Shown: positions 1-16,100 of the stretch, piece by piece
How the letters are laid out: every line of letters begins with the position of its first letter
Numbering within the stretch: the stretch's first letter is position 1
NCBI RefSeq assembly: GCF_010389155.1
Contig: NC_057765.1
Location: forward strand, 28,956,980-29,020,979
DNA from: Erigeron canadensis
Taxonomy: Eukaryota > Streptophyta > Magnoliopsida > Asterales > Asteraceae
DNA: 64,000 nucleotides
Direction: 5' to 3'
Made by a program: the position numbers and the translations under genes
The notes under the pieces: generated by a model
What the model was told of the DNA's origin: nothing
What the model saw: only the letters and a program-made list of their open reading frames with translations
Databases searched by the model: none

Positions 1-27
1 TGGTGATCTGTGAGTTAGTGAATGTAC

Positions 28-5360
<5,333 letters not shown>

Positions 5361-5468
5361 TATGAGAGATCGCGGTGCCGTGAATAATAAGGTTGATTGT
5401 GTACGGACAACGGACGGAGGAATTAATATATGATGAGAATGAATATGAGAATGATGTGAGGGTGCGTA

Positions 5469-5480
5469 CGTATATTATAG
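5469..5480 (-). promoter_or_regulatory. Possible TATA box of the PFP-beta gene
   Basis: Read on the minus strand the sequence is CCTATAATATAC, about 110 bp upstream of the start codon. Distance and composition suit a plant TATA box, but this is AT-rich DNA and no transcript start is known. Confidence 0.35.
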
Positions 5481-5770
5481 GATTAAATTTATTATTGTGA
5501 GAGATGAAAATATTGTGCATGAAAATGGAAAGTTTGTTTAAAAGAAGGGTAAGATTGTAATAATCATAATTAATGTCCGTCCGATTGGGAGGGTTGAATG
5601 ATCAGTGACAGATGGTTTGTTTGCATAGGACTATTTCTTATATTTTGAAGATATTACAGCCGAAAAAATTATATGTGATTTAATTATGGAAATCATTTGA
5701 TATATGGCTAAATAATATGGTTAAAGATATACAAGATATTTTATCTGTGTTTTTTATTACATATAACTAA

Positions 5771-5997
5771 CTAGCACGTTATCCACGTAATGCGGCGGTC
5801 GTCATGGCGACGACAATGTGGTGGTGAGGGCGATTGTTGGTGGTAGATGAGGCGTCGAGTAGTGTAGATAATTGATGTAAAAATAATTGATTTAAAAAGT
5901 TAATGGAGATATTTTAAAATATAAATGATTGATAGTATAATTTTATCATTAATGTTAAGGGGGTAGTGTATATGAAAATATTGTAAGGCATTTGCCA
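5771..5997 (-). mobile_element. Helitron-like 3' segment (minus orientation)
   Basis: Read on the minus strand the segment ends GCGTGGATAACGTG-like sequence followed by CTAG and T at 5771/5770, after a CCGCCGC-rich stretch. It is about 75-80 percent similar by eye to 7027-7245 and resembles 32845-33213. The 5' end could not be placed with certainty. No ORF is present. Confidence 0.55.
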
Positions 5998-6300
5998 ACC
6001 CTAGCCTCATTCTTTTCTCTTACTCACTGTTATATCAGCTTTTTTTCTCTCATAAATCATCTTTTCCTCACTCACTACCAACCTTACCTCTTTCTCATCT
6101 TTTCATAAACTTTTATTTATTTCTATTTTATATTTACCCAAAAATAAATTAAATTATTATTTTTAAACAAAAAATATTATATAAATTTCAAGCACTATAT
6201 AAATTTAAACCATACATATATATAACTGTATGGGTTTAAAAAGTTAAGTTAAAACTATAATCATTATTTCTGTACACCAATAAAAATTTGAAAGCTAAAC

Positions 6301-6304
<4 letters not shown>

Positions 6305-6338
<34 letters not shown>
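6305..6338. repeat. (AT)n microsatellite
   Basis: About 17 uninterrupted AT dinucleotides adjoining the foldback element at 6340; a shorter AT tract follows that element at about 6747-6763. Confidence 0.95.
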
Positions 6339-6339
<1 letters not shown>

Positions 6340-6342
<3 letters not shown>

Positions 6343-6745
6343 CGAGGGTAACACTCCGGTGAGAACACTCTTAAAATAAGAACGGTGAAAACACTTAAAA
6401 ACATCATTTTGATGCATTAAAAGTCCATAAAACTAACATCGTGCATAACTAATTATCATTATTTAAGTGTTTAACAACACATTAATTCGTCAAAATAAAA
6501 AAAATCACGTTTTTTTGTTTTGTGCATCCATCTTGGATGCATATTCATCAAAATGATGCATCCAACAAAAAACGTGATTTTTCGATTTTGACGAATCAAT
6601 GTGTTGTTAAACACTTAAATAATGATAATTAGTTATGCACTATGTTACTTTTATGGACTTTTAATGCATCAAAATGTAGTTTTTAAGTGTTCTCACCGTG
6701 TTCTTATTTTAAGACTGTTCTTATCTGATTGTCTTCTCTTGATCG
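6340..6745. mobile_element. Foldback MITE with about 190-bp arms
   Basis: The two halves are near-perfect inverted copies. The left arm (AACACTCCGGTGAGAACACT and on) pairs with the right arm ending AGTGTTCTCACCGTGTTC; the centre near 6535 is a short loop around CATCCATCTTGGATG. No coding sequence is seen. It is flanked by AT tracts, so the TA-type target duplication expected for such elements cannot be resolved. Confidence 0.8.
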
Positions 6746-6853
6746 ATATATATATATATATATAATCATTTTAAAAAGTTTTTTTTTTGTTTGGAAGTGA
6801 AAAGCAGACCCACACAAGTTCCTTTTCTCTCATCTTCACTCGGCAAACCATCA

Positions 6854-6964
6854 ATGGGAGGGGAAGAAAAAGTTGTCGATGAGATTGTTGACAACCATGG
6901 AATTGTGGAAGAGGGGAAGGAAGAGGAGAAGAAAGAGGGCTTCATAGGCTTAAAGGGTGTTTAA
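6854..6964 (+). CDS. Small acidic/lysine-rich ORF, possibly a captured gene fragment
   Basis: A 36-codon ATG-to-TAA frame starts MGGEEKVVDEIVDNHG and continues with EEGKEEEKKEG. The composition is very hydrophilic and resembles the start of dehydrin-like proteins, but no diagnostic K-segment is present and I do not assign a function. A CT-rich, leader-like stretch precedes it (6820-6850). It lies between two Helitron-like segments (5771-5997 and 7027-7245), so it could be sequence captured by an element. It may equally be chance. Confidence 0.25.
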   Translation: MGGEEKVVDEIVDNHGIVEEGKEEEKKEGFIGLKGV

Positions 6965-7026
6965 TGAAAATATTTCATATTTTTTAAAACTTTCAAAAAT
7001 AAGGTGTTATTCTTTTTGTAATATAG

Positions 7027-7245
7027 TAGTAGATAACTAACACGGTACACGTGTAATGCGGTGGTGATCGTGGCGGCGATGATGTGATGATGGGGGCGAC
7101 CGTTGGTGGTAAAGGTTGTGTCGAGTGGTGTAGATAATTGATGTAAAAGTAATTGGCGTAAAGAGTTAATAGAGATATTTTAAAAAATTGAACACTAATA
7201 GTATAATATAATCATTAAGGATATCTTAGGCATTTTCTCATGTAA
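7027..7245 (-). mobile_element. Second, degenerate copy of the Helitron-like segment
   Basis: The sequence is alignable by eye with 5771-5997 over its whole length (the shared run AGATAATTGATGTAAAA and GATATTTTAAAA, for example). The terminal CTAGT of the first copy has become GTTAGT. No ORF. The two copies bracket about 1 kb that holds the foldback MITE and the small ORF. Confidence 0.5.
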
Positions 7246-7594
7246 CTTTTAACATGGGAGCTATTTTTTTTATACGATAGTACATAAGTATAAATAGATA
7301 TATTAAACTTTTGTTTTAGCTAATATTATTTTGTTTTTAATTAATTAATATTTCATTCAAATTTTGATAAACTTGAAATTTTAGCTTTATAATTTAGATT
7401 AGAATCAACTTTATCTAAAGTTAGATATTTTTAGCCAATGAATAAATTTTAGAAAAAAAAAAGAAGCTGAAAGGTAAAAATAAAACTGAAATTTATTTTA
7501 AAAGTCAAAAGATATATAAATAAAAAAATAGAGAAAATAATGTTGTAAAAACTAAAAGTAACCAAGTAAAATCCAATATCGTTTTTTTTATTAA

Positions 7595-7827
7595 TGAGCA
7601 TAGTGCCCGCGCGTTGCGGCGGCTAAAAAATGATGACAATATAAAAGGGAGATGCTGGAGAAGGAGGACAGCGGCGAAGGGTGATAGAAGGTAGATGAGA
7701 GTGTGTAATGATTAGAGAGAATGTGGAAAGGAGGGTATATAAGAGTTTTATGTTTAAGTAGGGGTATTTTTGGAAGAAAAAAAGTGCTGAATTTTAAGAG
7801 ATCCAATACTTTTATAAAAGGTATAGA
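7595..7827 (-). mobile_element. Short non-autonomous Helitron, minus orientation
   Basis: On the minus strand it starts TCTATACCTTTTATAAAAG after A (7828) and ends with the hairpin GCCGCAACGCGCGGGC near 7606-7622, then CTCAT where CTAGT is usual. About 233 bp with no real coding capacity. The 3' terminus carries a mutated CTRR, so the exact end is approximate. Confidence 0.65.
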
Positions 7828-7851
7828 TATAAATATAGATTATAAATATAG

Positions 7852-8926
7852 GAGTTAAATACAAGAATGGTCCCCATGGTTTGTCACTTTTTGCAACGAT
7901 AGTCTCTCTCTTTATTTTTTATCAACCGTGTTCCTTGAAAATACGTTTCAGTTGCAATGGCGGTCCCTCACTAACAGAATCGTTAATTAGTGTCGTTAAG
8001 TTTTCCATGTGAGTAGCACATGAGGGGTATTAATGTCCTTCCACCTACATAAACATAGGGTTGTTCAAAAGTATTTGTATCCAAACACGTTATTTAAAAA
8101 TCTAATCCGATATTATTTGAAATGTCAGATATTCAATTTTCGGTTCTGATTTGGATTTAGATTTAGGTAAAGGTTTTTGAAAATTTTGGATATTCGAATA
8201 TCCAAAAGTCGGATATTCGACTTTGGATATGTGTTTTAGATATTATGCCTATCATATCTTGAAAGTTTTAGATATTTTGGATATCTAAAACCTTTGGATA
8301 TGTGTTCGGATATTCAAATCCACTATCCAAAATTTTGAATATCCGTAATTCGGATAGCCGAATTTTAGGAAAAAAAATAAGTATCCAAGAAAAAAAATAT
8401 CTCAAGTATCGGAATTTTAGAAAAAAATAAATATCATAGATATTTTCGTATTATTAGATATTGAGACTAACGTTTTAGATACTTTCGGATATTGAAACTA
8501 GGATTTTTTGATATCTTTTAATATTTTCGAATTTTAAAAAAATGATATTGAAATCTAACCAAAACAAAATTCTAGATATTTTTATATATCCAAAATATCT
8601 GAAACTTTTTAAAAATCACTATCCAAATTTAAATCCAAAATTTATTGTATCTAATTATTCATAGAAAATATGATCGAATTTTCTAATCATGGTTCAGTTT
8701 CGGATACTTTTGAACACACCTATGTTTATGTAGCAGGAAGGACATTAATACCTCTCATGTGCTACTCACATAGGAAACTTAACGACACTAACTAATGGTT
8801 CCGTTAGTGAGGGACCACCATTGCAACTGAAACATATCTTCAGAAACCACGGTTGCTAAAAAATCAAGAGAGGGACTGCCGTTGCAAAAAGTGACTAACC
8901 ACTGAGGATATTCTTGCATTTAACTC
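7852..8926. mobile_element. Mutator-like element with long terminal inverted repeats
   Basis: The 1075-bp element is flanked by a perfect 9-bp target duplication TAAATATAG (7843-7851 and 8927-8935), the Mutator-like signature. The ends are inverted repeats of about 230 bp, starting GAGTTAAATACAAGAAT at the left and GAGTTAAATGCAAGAAT on the other strand at the right. The AT-rich interior is dense in GGATATTCG/CGAATATCC-type palindromes, with no transposase frame, so it is non-autonomous. Confidence 0.85.
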
Positions 8927-8974
8927 TAAATATAGATATAGATTATGGGTGTAAATATATACCATATTTGAAGG

Positions 8975-9579
8975 TAGGGCTGTCAATGGGTTCGGGTTGG
9001 CAGGTTCGGGTTGGCGGGTTGAAAAACTCCGACCCTAACCCAACCCACTAAAAGTTTCAGGTCAGAAATTTCAACCCTGACCCACAACCCGCCAACCCAT
9101 GACCCAACCCATGTGACCCGAGAAGCAAATATATATATATATATAAAATGGAATAAATCAACCAATATAAAGCTTTATCATTGATAGTGTAAGCGGAAAA
9201 CGAAGGGTACAAAAAAGATAGAAATACGAGGGTATTGTTAATACTTGGCACAAAGTTATCAAACTTATCGCCTCATCCTACATCACTTATATAAGGGGTA
9301 TAGATATAGATATAAATTTTGAATCCTCCTTTTATTTCATATTTGAAGTTACTTTAGGTTTGAAATATAAAAAATGAGAATAGGACGTATGAATTTGTGT
9401 AATGTGGAGTATGAACTATTATATATAGTTCAATTATTTTAAAGATATTGGGTTGGCGGGTCGACCTGACAACCCAACAACCCAACCCGGACCCAACAAA
9501 AAAAAAATCAGGTTGGTGGGTCGAAAATACTCAACCCTAGCCTGTTTTTTTTCGGGTTGGGTCAAAATTGACAGCCCTA
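8975..9579. mobile_element. Non-autonomous hAT-type element
   Basis: A perfect 8-bp target duplication TTTGAAGG (8967-8974 and 9580-9587) flanks a 605-bp element with 12-bp terminal inverted repeats, TAGGGCTGTCAA and TTGACAGCCCTA. Next to the ends are subterminal GGGTTGGCGGGTT-type repeats in both orientations, usual for hAT elements. No transposase frame. Within it, 9240-9304 resembles the 5' end of a minus-strand Helitron (TCTATACCCCTTATATAAG), without a matching 3' end. Confidence 0.85.
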
Positions 9580-9628
9580 TTTGAAGGTGTATTGGGGGAG
9601 GTTGATGAGACATAGACACTGTAAGGGA

Positions 9629-9815
9629 AGAGGATTCCCAGAGGATTCCCTCAAGTTTCTCCAACTAAGTTGGGAGGATCTTGACTCTTGGATGAAAATC
9701 AAAGGCTAAGATTCAATGATACTTATTTAATCTTAACCCTTGATTTTCAATCAACGGTCAAGATCCTCCCAACTTAACTAGTCAAGTTGGGAAAACTTGA
9801 GAGAATCTCATTCCA
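9629..9815. mobile_element. Small foldback MITE
   Basis: An inverted repeat of about 85 bp per arm: AGTTGGGAGGATCTTGAC at 9668-9685 pairs with GTCAAGATCCTCCCAACT at 9758-9775, and the outer CTCAAGTTT pairs with AAACTTGAG. The target duplication is not clear. No ORF. Confidence 0.65.
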
Positions 9816-10150
9816 TTATACTATTATCCCTATTTAAGGTAGAGGTTGTTTGCAGTTTGACCAAAAATAGAATAGGACCTCTGTCGAATATAAAGATCGA
9901 ACTTTAATCTATGTCTTCGGAGTCAAAAAACTCAACTCGGTTGGATTACGGTTGGATTAAAAGATGTTGTAAAAGCTGAAAACTGAAAAAAACTAAACAA
10001 TCACATAGATATAATTAACCTTAAGAAGAAAAATTCACACAGATAATTTAGAATGAAAATGAAAGCTTAAGAACAAGATATAAATAAAAACAATCAATCA
10101 CATCAACACAAACGCCTTAAGTGTTTGTCATCCGAATCTTTGAAGAAAGT

Positions 10151-10895
10151 CTAGAACTTTGTTTGCAGCATGTCCACCACACTTTTATCCACCTGGAATG
10201 CCTTGGCTAGAATATCCGCTGGAATAGGAGAGTTTGACCCAAAAACAGCATTGGCAATTGTTATGGCACCTGGATTTTGACTGCTCAATGCAGCAATTGC
10301 CACCGCATATCCGTTACCCAAATTGCGTTGGAAATGAACAAGTCCTACTGGGAACACGAAAACATCACCCTTTTTTAGCACCTTGGTGATGAAACGGTTA
10401 TCAGGGTTAGATGTCACAAATCCAACTTCTAGGATCCCTTCAAGAACGGTTATGATCTCAGTGGCTCTTGGGTGAGTGTGAGGAGGATTGAGTCCCCATG
10501 GTGCGTAGTCAATCCGAACCATTGAGATTCCCAAAGTATTTAGCCCAGGTAATTGAGTTGCAAAGACTGGAGTGACCCTTGATCCCACAGCGTTTGACGT
10601 GTTACCCATGAGGTGTAGCCCGCTGAAGAAGAAATCCTCTGCTTGAACTTGCATCGGGTTCTTGCAAGCAACTCCATTTAGTTTCACTGCATATTCAAAA
10701 ATATATATATCATTCATTACGTCTAACTAAAAAACCTCAATATATATGTAACAATCAGTAATATTGGTGTTAGGTGATACCTGAGTTAGTGGAATCAGCT
10801 ACACAAAAATCTTGGAGAGGTGAAGGTTCATACGCTAAGGCAATGCAACCCAGACTAAGGGCTAAAACGCTCCACAGAATAAGTTTGTTCGGCAT
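10151..10895 (-). CDS. Germin-like protein, subfamily 1 type (array copy A)
   Basis: A secreted cupin glycoprotein of the cell wall; members bind manganese and are reported as superoxide dismutases, oxalate oxidases or wall-associated defence proteins. Two exons, 10895-10781 and 10686-10151, are joined at a phase-1 GT..AG intron and encode 216 aa. Residues 1-22 form a signal peptide ending in ALA. Cys31 and Cys46 are the usual germin disulfide pair, and NTS at 67-69 is a glycosylation sequon. Metal ligands His108, His110 and Glu115 lie in [10 protein letters not shown], with His156 in PVGLVHFQ, so the metal site is complete. Oxalate oxidase activity cannot be inferred from sequence. A TATA box lies about 70 bp upstream. 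Confidence 0.95.
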
Positions 10896-10960
10896 CTTCT
10901 TTAGTTTTCTTTGTCAGAACACAAATGAAAATTGAGATATGTTTGATGGTGAAACAAGCT

Positions 10961-10974
10961 GATATATATAGAGC
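10961..10974 (-). promoter_or_regulatory. TATA box of germin-like gene A
   Basis: The minus strand reads GCTCTATATATATC, about 70 bp before the start codon; copies B and C have equivalents at the same spacing. Confidence 0.7.
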
Positions 10975-11020
10975 TAGTGTACATGCATGATTGTTTTATG
11001 TTACTTAAAATATATATTGT

Positions 11021-11158
11021 GATCTCATTGGATTGCCGTCTAATGCATTAGAAACGATATTACACGTTACACAACCATGAGATTTGTATGCCCAACATTA
11101 TATTATATGACTGTTGGAGATGATTTTGAATAAGGTATTGGCCAGCCGGCTTAAATTA
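11021..11158 (-). promoter_or_regulatory. Conserved upstream blocks of germin-like gene A
   Basis: Two blocks are shared with copies B and C at similar distances from the TATA box: a proximal one around CATTGGATTGCCGTCTAATG (on the plus strand; the minus strand has a CCAAT motif) and a distal one containing AGCCGGCT. Beyond that, A and B stay alignable to about 11320 and 14840. Function is inferred from conservation within the array only. Confidence 0.5.
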
Positions 11159-11744
11159 CCTGTTATTCTAATATAGTGGCAAGAATTAGTCAATTGCAAT
11201 TCTGATATGTCCTGTCTTCCCAAATCTTCCAAATGAGAAATGACATAACAAACACTATAACAAATATTTTTATGTTCCGAGCACCATTTTATCTTATTGC
11301 ATTTTGCTGGGTCAATAACATGTTCAAATCGATCTCCACAACAAGAAATAGCCAATGATCTGATAAATAAACAATAAAAAGCAAACGTAACACAAGGTTT
11401 ACTTGGTTCGGCTCGTTGAGCTTAATCCACTACCACAAATCACTATATATAAGCAGGTTTACAAGAGTGGACTTTTACTCAACACTCGTGTAGTACCCTT
11501 ACAAAACTCGTGCTGAAAAGCTAACCACATTAAACTCTCGCCGGATTCAGGTCAGGTACCTTATTCCATATAGACGTACTATACAGAGCTCGAGTGTCAT
11601 ATGATCTTGGGTTTAAACTTAGCGATGATAAATCTTTAAGCAACCTTAGATTAGAAAACTACATCTCCACCATATACATGGGCTGAAGCTAAAGGGTCAT
11701 GTCACAAGATCTTACAGCAGAGTCCAAAACCGCCGTCCCAATTT

Positions 11745-11879
11745 AAATGTCCTAGCTATTTTGACTTTCAAAGTCATCCTTTAACAAGTTTGACCGTAAA
11801 TATCTTTATTTGTATTAAATGACTCTTGATGAATAGTATAACAAGGAAAAGTACATTTAAAACTCAATTTATTCATATA
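11745..11879. mobile_element. 5' part of a Stowaway-like MITE, cut by a solo LTR
   Basis: The stretch GTCCCAATTTAAATGTCCTA and the following TTGACTTTCAAAGTC match the left half of the intact MITE at 3760-4014. The match stops at 11879, exactly where the LTR starts; only a short possible continuation (12579-12620) is seen beyond it. Confidence 0.6.
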
Positions 11880-12573
11880 TGTTAGAATATGATCACGTAA
11901 AATGAACGTATGTCCGGAAAGTATTTAAGCCTATGGGGTCACACCTCAACATGAATGTAATTATAATTAATTAATATATTTAATGTAATTTATTAATTAA
12001 TTTGATCACGAAGAACTAACGATTGTCCGTTAAATGTTAAATAGTTAACGATGTTTAATTAACGGACTTAATGAAGGAGAGTTGTAATTAGGAAACAATT
12101 AGGAAAACCCCTCTAGAATGCTCTAAGGAAATTAAGGAGAAGGGAGGGTTTTGAAAAACCTAAACTTTGTAAACAAGTTACCTAATCCTATAAATAGAGA
12201 CCTAAATCTAATTGTTTTAAACACACAATTCATAAGGTTTTCTAAAACCCTAAAAATCTCTCCTTCTCTCCTCTCTCTTGGCTTCGGCCGAAACCACCAA
12301 ACACAAAGGGTTTCGGGTTTTGGTTCGTTTGATATTAAAGGTGATTAACAAGGGTTGTTCGGTTCGTGATCAAGTACTAGCATACATACATTCCAACGTT
12401 GTGTGTGCAATCGTAGAGAGGTTTAATTTAAACCTTATTACAAAGGTTTCTTGCTTTATTCTCTTTAATTTAAGGTACATGTTTTCTCTCTTGGTTAATT
12501 AATTAACTACATAGAATTTATATTCTGCTGCGTGCTTTGTGATTTGATTTGATAATAGTTATATAACCTAACA
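11880..12573 (+). mobile_element. Solo LTR, 694 bp
   Basis: It begins TGTTAG and ends CTAACA and is flanked by a perfect 5-bp target duplication ATATA (11875-11879 and 12574-12578). It contains a promoter-like TATAAATAG near 12191 followed by a CT-rich leader. There is no internal region or second LTR, so it is the product of LTR-LTR recombination. Short ORFs within it (for example 12151-12348) are not genes. The clade cannot be named from an LTR alone. Confidence 0.85.
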
Positions 12574-12578
12574 ATATA

Positions 12579-13640
12579 TTGTTTATCAAGTTTTATATAA
12601 CACAAAAGAATAATACTATAACTTTTGAACAACAAAAGGCCAGTAATAAGTCATCTAGTAGGCGGTAACAAGGCTCTTAAAAACTGAATCATCAATATCA
12701 TTCCAAACATTGATCATATGTTTGTGTTAAACTTTGTAAATCCATTTGTATGGCAAGAGGTTTCCATGGTGACTTCTTATAATTAAGGACATTCTGAGAG
12801 CCTACACCACTCTTATTAGAAAAGCCGTCGGCTTGGTTCAATATAAGCCGATACATAGACCCATTGCCCAGTGGGGTTATGGTTGTCTGGCTGACATACC
12901 TTACTGATAGCAGCTAAAAACAGGGACGGTTGTACATTTTGTTCATTGATTTTGTTTCGAGTGATAGATACGAAAAAGGTCGCATCCAAGTTATGTCATC
13001 TTGTTTTTGACTCGTATATATTAAGGTTCCCCAATCTCAACTTTATAATAATGTCCCGGACCTATCATGTCATTGTCATTGTTTAGCTCAGGTGCAATTA
13101 TAATATTCAAATGTCGTTGGATGGATATATGCATCAATTGCCTCTTTCATCAGTTCTCAATTGTAAACAAAACCAACATTTTGGCTATGAATAACAATGT
13201 CGATTCCCCTAAAGTAGTGGAGCTTGAGCTAAATTTGACTAAACGTTTCAAATATTCTATCAGTCCATTTTTGAACTTATGCATACCAAGAACACCTCAA
13301 AATGATAGCTTTTCTCAATGTATCCATGGATTTGAAAAAGAAACCCCGGGTAGCCTATCGCTATTATATCATTTGTGTGTAATTAGTCGTTAAACATCTT
13401 TCAAGCCATGAATCATTTTTAAAGGGTGGCGATAACTTAAAGAGCTAAGCATCTGTAAAACTATCGACATTGCTAAGAAACACTTACGATGAGTAGTATT
13501 AAACTATTCATTGCAAAACCAAATAAATAAAACTTGAACAAAAACACATAAATAATTCAGAATACAAGCTTAAGAACAAGCCTCTGAATGAAACAACACA
13601 ATCACACCAGGTGTAATTTTTTGTAATTTGAATTCTAGTG
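12579..13640. other. Intergenic; 3' flank of germin-like gene B, no gene
   Basis: No supported gene. From about 12970 to 13225 the sequence is alignable with 15640-15905, the equivalent 3' flank of copy C (shared TGCATCARTTGC and GTAAACAAAACCAA-like runs), so the tandem duplication unit included several hundred bp downstream of the gene. The 108-codon frame at 13067-13393 lies in this paralogous flank, is not kept open in the other copy, and I do not call it coding. Confidence 0.6.
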
Positions 13641-13643
13641 AGT

Positions 13644-14375
13644 CTAGAACTTTGTTTGCAGCATGTCCACCACACTCTTATCGACCTGGAATGCCTTGGC
13701 TAGAATATCCGCTGGAATGGGAGGGTTTGACCCAAAAACAGCATTGGCAATTGTTATGGCACCTGGGTTTTGACTGCTCAGGGCAGCAATAGCAACTGCA
13801 TTACCCTTACCCATGTTGCGTTGGAAATGAACGAGTCCCACTGGGAACACGAAAACATCACCCTTTTGCAGTACCTTTGTAATAAAACGGTTATCCGGGT
13901 TAGAAGTTACAAATCCGACTTCTAGGCTCCCTTCGAGAACAGTAAGGATTTCAGTGGCTCGTGGGTGAGTGTGAGGAGGATTAATTCCCCATGGTGCATA
14001 ATCAATCCGAACCATTGAGATGCCCAAAGTGTTTAGCCCAGGTAGTTGAGTCGCAAAGACTGGGGTCACCCTTGATCCCACAGCATTTGATGTGTTACCC
14101 ATGAGGTGTAGCCCGCTGAAGAAGAAATCCTCTGCTTTAACTTGCATCGGGTTCTTGCAAGCAACGCCATTTAGTTTCACTGCACATTCAAAAATATTTT
14201 TCACTACATCTAACTAAAAAAGCTCGATATATATGTAACAAAAGACGTTAAAAATGATACCTGAGTTAGCTGGATCAGCTACACAAAAATCTTGGAGAGG
14301 AGAAGGTTCGTAGGCTAAAGCAATGCAGCCAAGAGTGAGAGCTAAAAAACTCCATAGGATGAGTTTAGTCGACAT
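13644..14375 (-). CDS. Germin-like protein, subfamily 1 type (array copy B)
   Basis: Exons 14375-14261 and 14179-13644 have exactly the same sizes (115 and 536 nt) and intron phase as copies A and C and encode 216 aa. The signal peptide, Cys31/Cys46 pair, NTS sequon and metal ligands (two His and Glu in [10 protein letters not shown], His in PVGLVHFQ) are all present. Compared with copy A it has KAEDFF for QAEDFF, GSLEVG for GILEVG, RNMGKG for RNLGNG, and NPPIPAD for NSPIPAD. It appears functional. It lies 2.7 kb upstream of copy A, in the same orientation, with its own TATA box. Confidence 0.95.
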
Positions 14376-14449
14376 CTTAAAATTTCTGAATCAGAAGTCA
14401 AATGGCAATTGTGATATGTTTGATGGTGAAACAAGCTGATTTGTGGCTC

Positions 14450-14462
14450 CATATATATAGAG
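14450..14462 (-). promoter_or_regulatory. TATA box of germin-like gene B
   Basis: The minus strand reads CTATATATATGG, about 80 bp upstream of the start codon, next to a GCTTGTTTCACCATCAAAC block shared with copy A. Confidence 0.7.
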
Positions 14463-14510
14463 CTAGTACTAGTATGTGCATGGTTGTTGATTATGTTGTT
14501 TAATGGATGC

Positions 14511-14840
14511 TTTTTGTGATCTCATTGGATTGCCGTCTAATGTATCAGAAACAAACAATATAAAATGACCAATTTTGTCTGTCCAAAATTATTATATGTT
14601 GGTGGTGAATCTGGATAAGGAATTGGCAAGCCGGCTTTTAACACATGCTAATTTAATTCAGTGCCCAGAATTGGTCAATTGCAATCCTGAAATGTCTTAT
14701 TTAGTTATTTTCATAAACTTAATCACATCATATGACCCTTTCTTTACTATGGAGTATAAAAATATAATGTTAAAACTTAAAAGGTAAAGTCTTCGTCCTA
14801 CCCTACAACTTCATCTTACTGCATTTTGCAGGGTGAATAA
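14511..14840 (-). promoter_or_regulatory. Conserved upstream blocks of germin-like gene B
   Basis: The CATTGGATTGCCGTCTAATG block is at 14524-14543 and the AGCCGGCT block near 14628. Similarity to copy A runs on through TCAATTGCAATCCTGAAATG (near 14675) to TGCATTTTGCAGGGT near 14819. Confidence 0.5.
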
Positions 14841-16080
14841 TTTCAGTGAATATCTTAGTATCTGATATTTACGTATAACTGTATAAGCCCAATAAGGTTT
14901 TCCTCTATAAGGAGACGTAACATTCACAACGAAAAGTGGATTCATCCACCACGAAAACTGGATCCCAAATACCCTACTATACCTACAATCAGTTTTGTAA
15001 AATGCCATACTGCAATATAATACTGCAATGTCGAAAAGTATCTTAAACTAGTGATAAAATTTTCCGCATATATTGTGTATTTACTTATAATGTCCAGTTA
15101 AGCCATCACAGCATAACATCATTTAATATTCCACAGCTTGGGCGCCCCCAGCTCTCAGACTCCAACTCATACTCGCAAACCTTAGTGTCCACAACTGATT
15201 CCCTTCAACCTTCTGACTAAAAAACCTTCTGTCGACAATCTCTCTAACCGACACCCCTGACCTTTGTTATTTGTTTCCTTAACCAAAAAACCTGAATTCT
15301 CCGTTAATCATCTTAGACCTGATTGTAATTTGGAACCTCACTGAAGTGGGCCCAAGTGTGGAGGAGCGAGCTCTTTTGTATTTAGAGTCCCATGATTGCG
15401 TGTCAAAAGGAGCTTCACTACAATGGTCACCACGTCAGTTTTGAAATTAAAGATCAGCTTTTGGGGTTGTTTGGAGGAACAGAAAGCGGGCCTGTTTTCG
15501 AGACTCATTAAACAATACTGAGCTTCTTTTTTTTTATAAAATTGTCCTCTTCTTGTAAGTTTAAGTGGTTAGATTGAGTTATTAATCCTATGTTATGTTA
15601 TGTTACTTTGCATCAAGCAGGTAAAAAGAAAAATGGTTGTATAATATGTTTATCGAATTTGTTTTGAGGGACAAGTTTAAAAAGGCTCTCGTCCAACTAT
15701 GCCATTTTGTTTTCGACTCATCTCGATTAGGGACAAATATCACCACCTTTTCATGTCATAACTTAGCTTGTATTATACTTGATATCTAGTTGTGGTTAAC
15801 TGGTTGAATGTGCATCAGTTGCATACTTCTCTGAGTGTAAGCAAAACCAAAATTTAGGCCTTAGGCTCCTAAGTATCAGCAATGTGGTTTGACCCCAGGA
15901 TAGTAGAGTCTCTATGATGAAAAATAAATATTCACATAAAATTCAAATTAATTGGATAGATAATGGAGTATATTAAACAATTCTTTGCAAAATAGACACA
16001 CAATAATTTAGAAAGCAAGCATTAGAACATGGCTATGAACGAAATCACACAACAACACAACAAATTTTAATGTAATGTTT
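14841..16080. other. Intergenic between germin-like genes B and C
   Basis: No gene found. The right part (15640-15905) is the 3' flank of copy C and matches 12970-13225. The middle part, 15120-15560, is unrecognised; a T-rich tract is at about 15523-15540. Confidence 0.5.
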
Positions 16081-16100
16081 AGTCACTGGAATCTTGATCA

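Noticed and set aside
9240..9304. A complete minus-strand Helitron inside the hAT element
   Set aside because: Only a 5'-end-like sequence is present; no hairpin and CTRR end was found to its left.
13067..13393. 108-codon ORF downstream of germin-like gene B
   Set aside because: It lies in 3' flank shared with copy C, where the frame is not kept, and it shows no family features.
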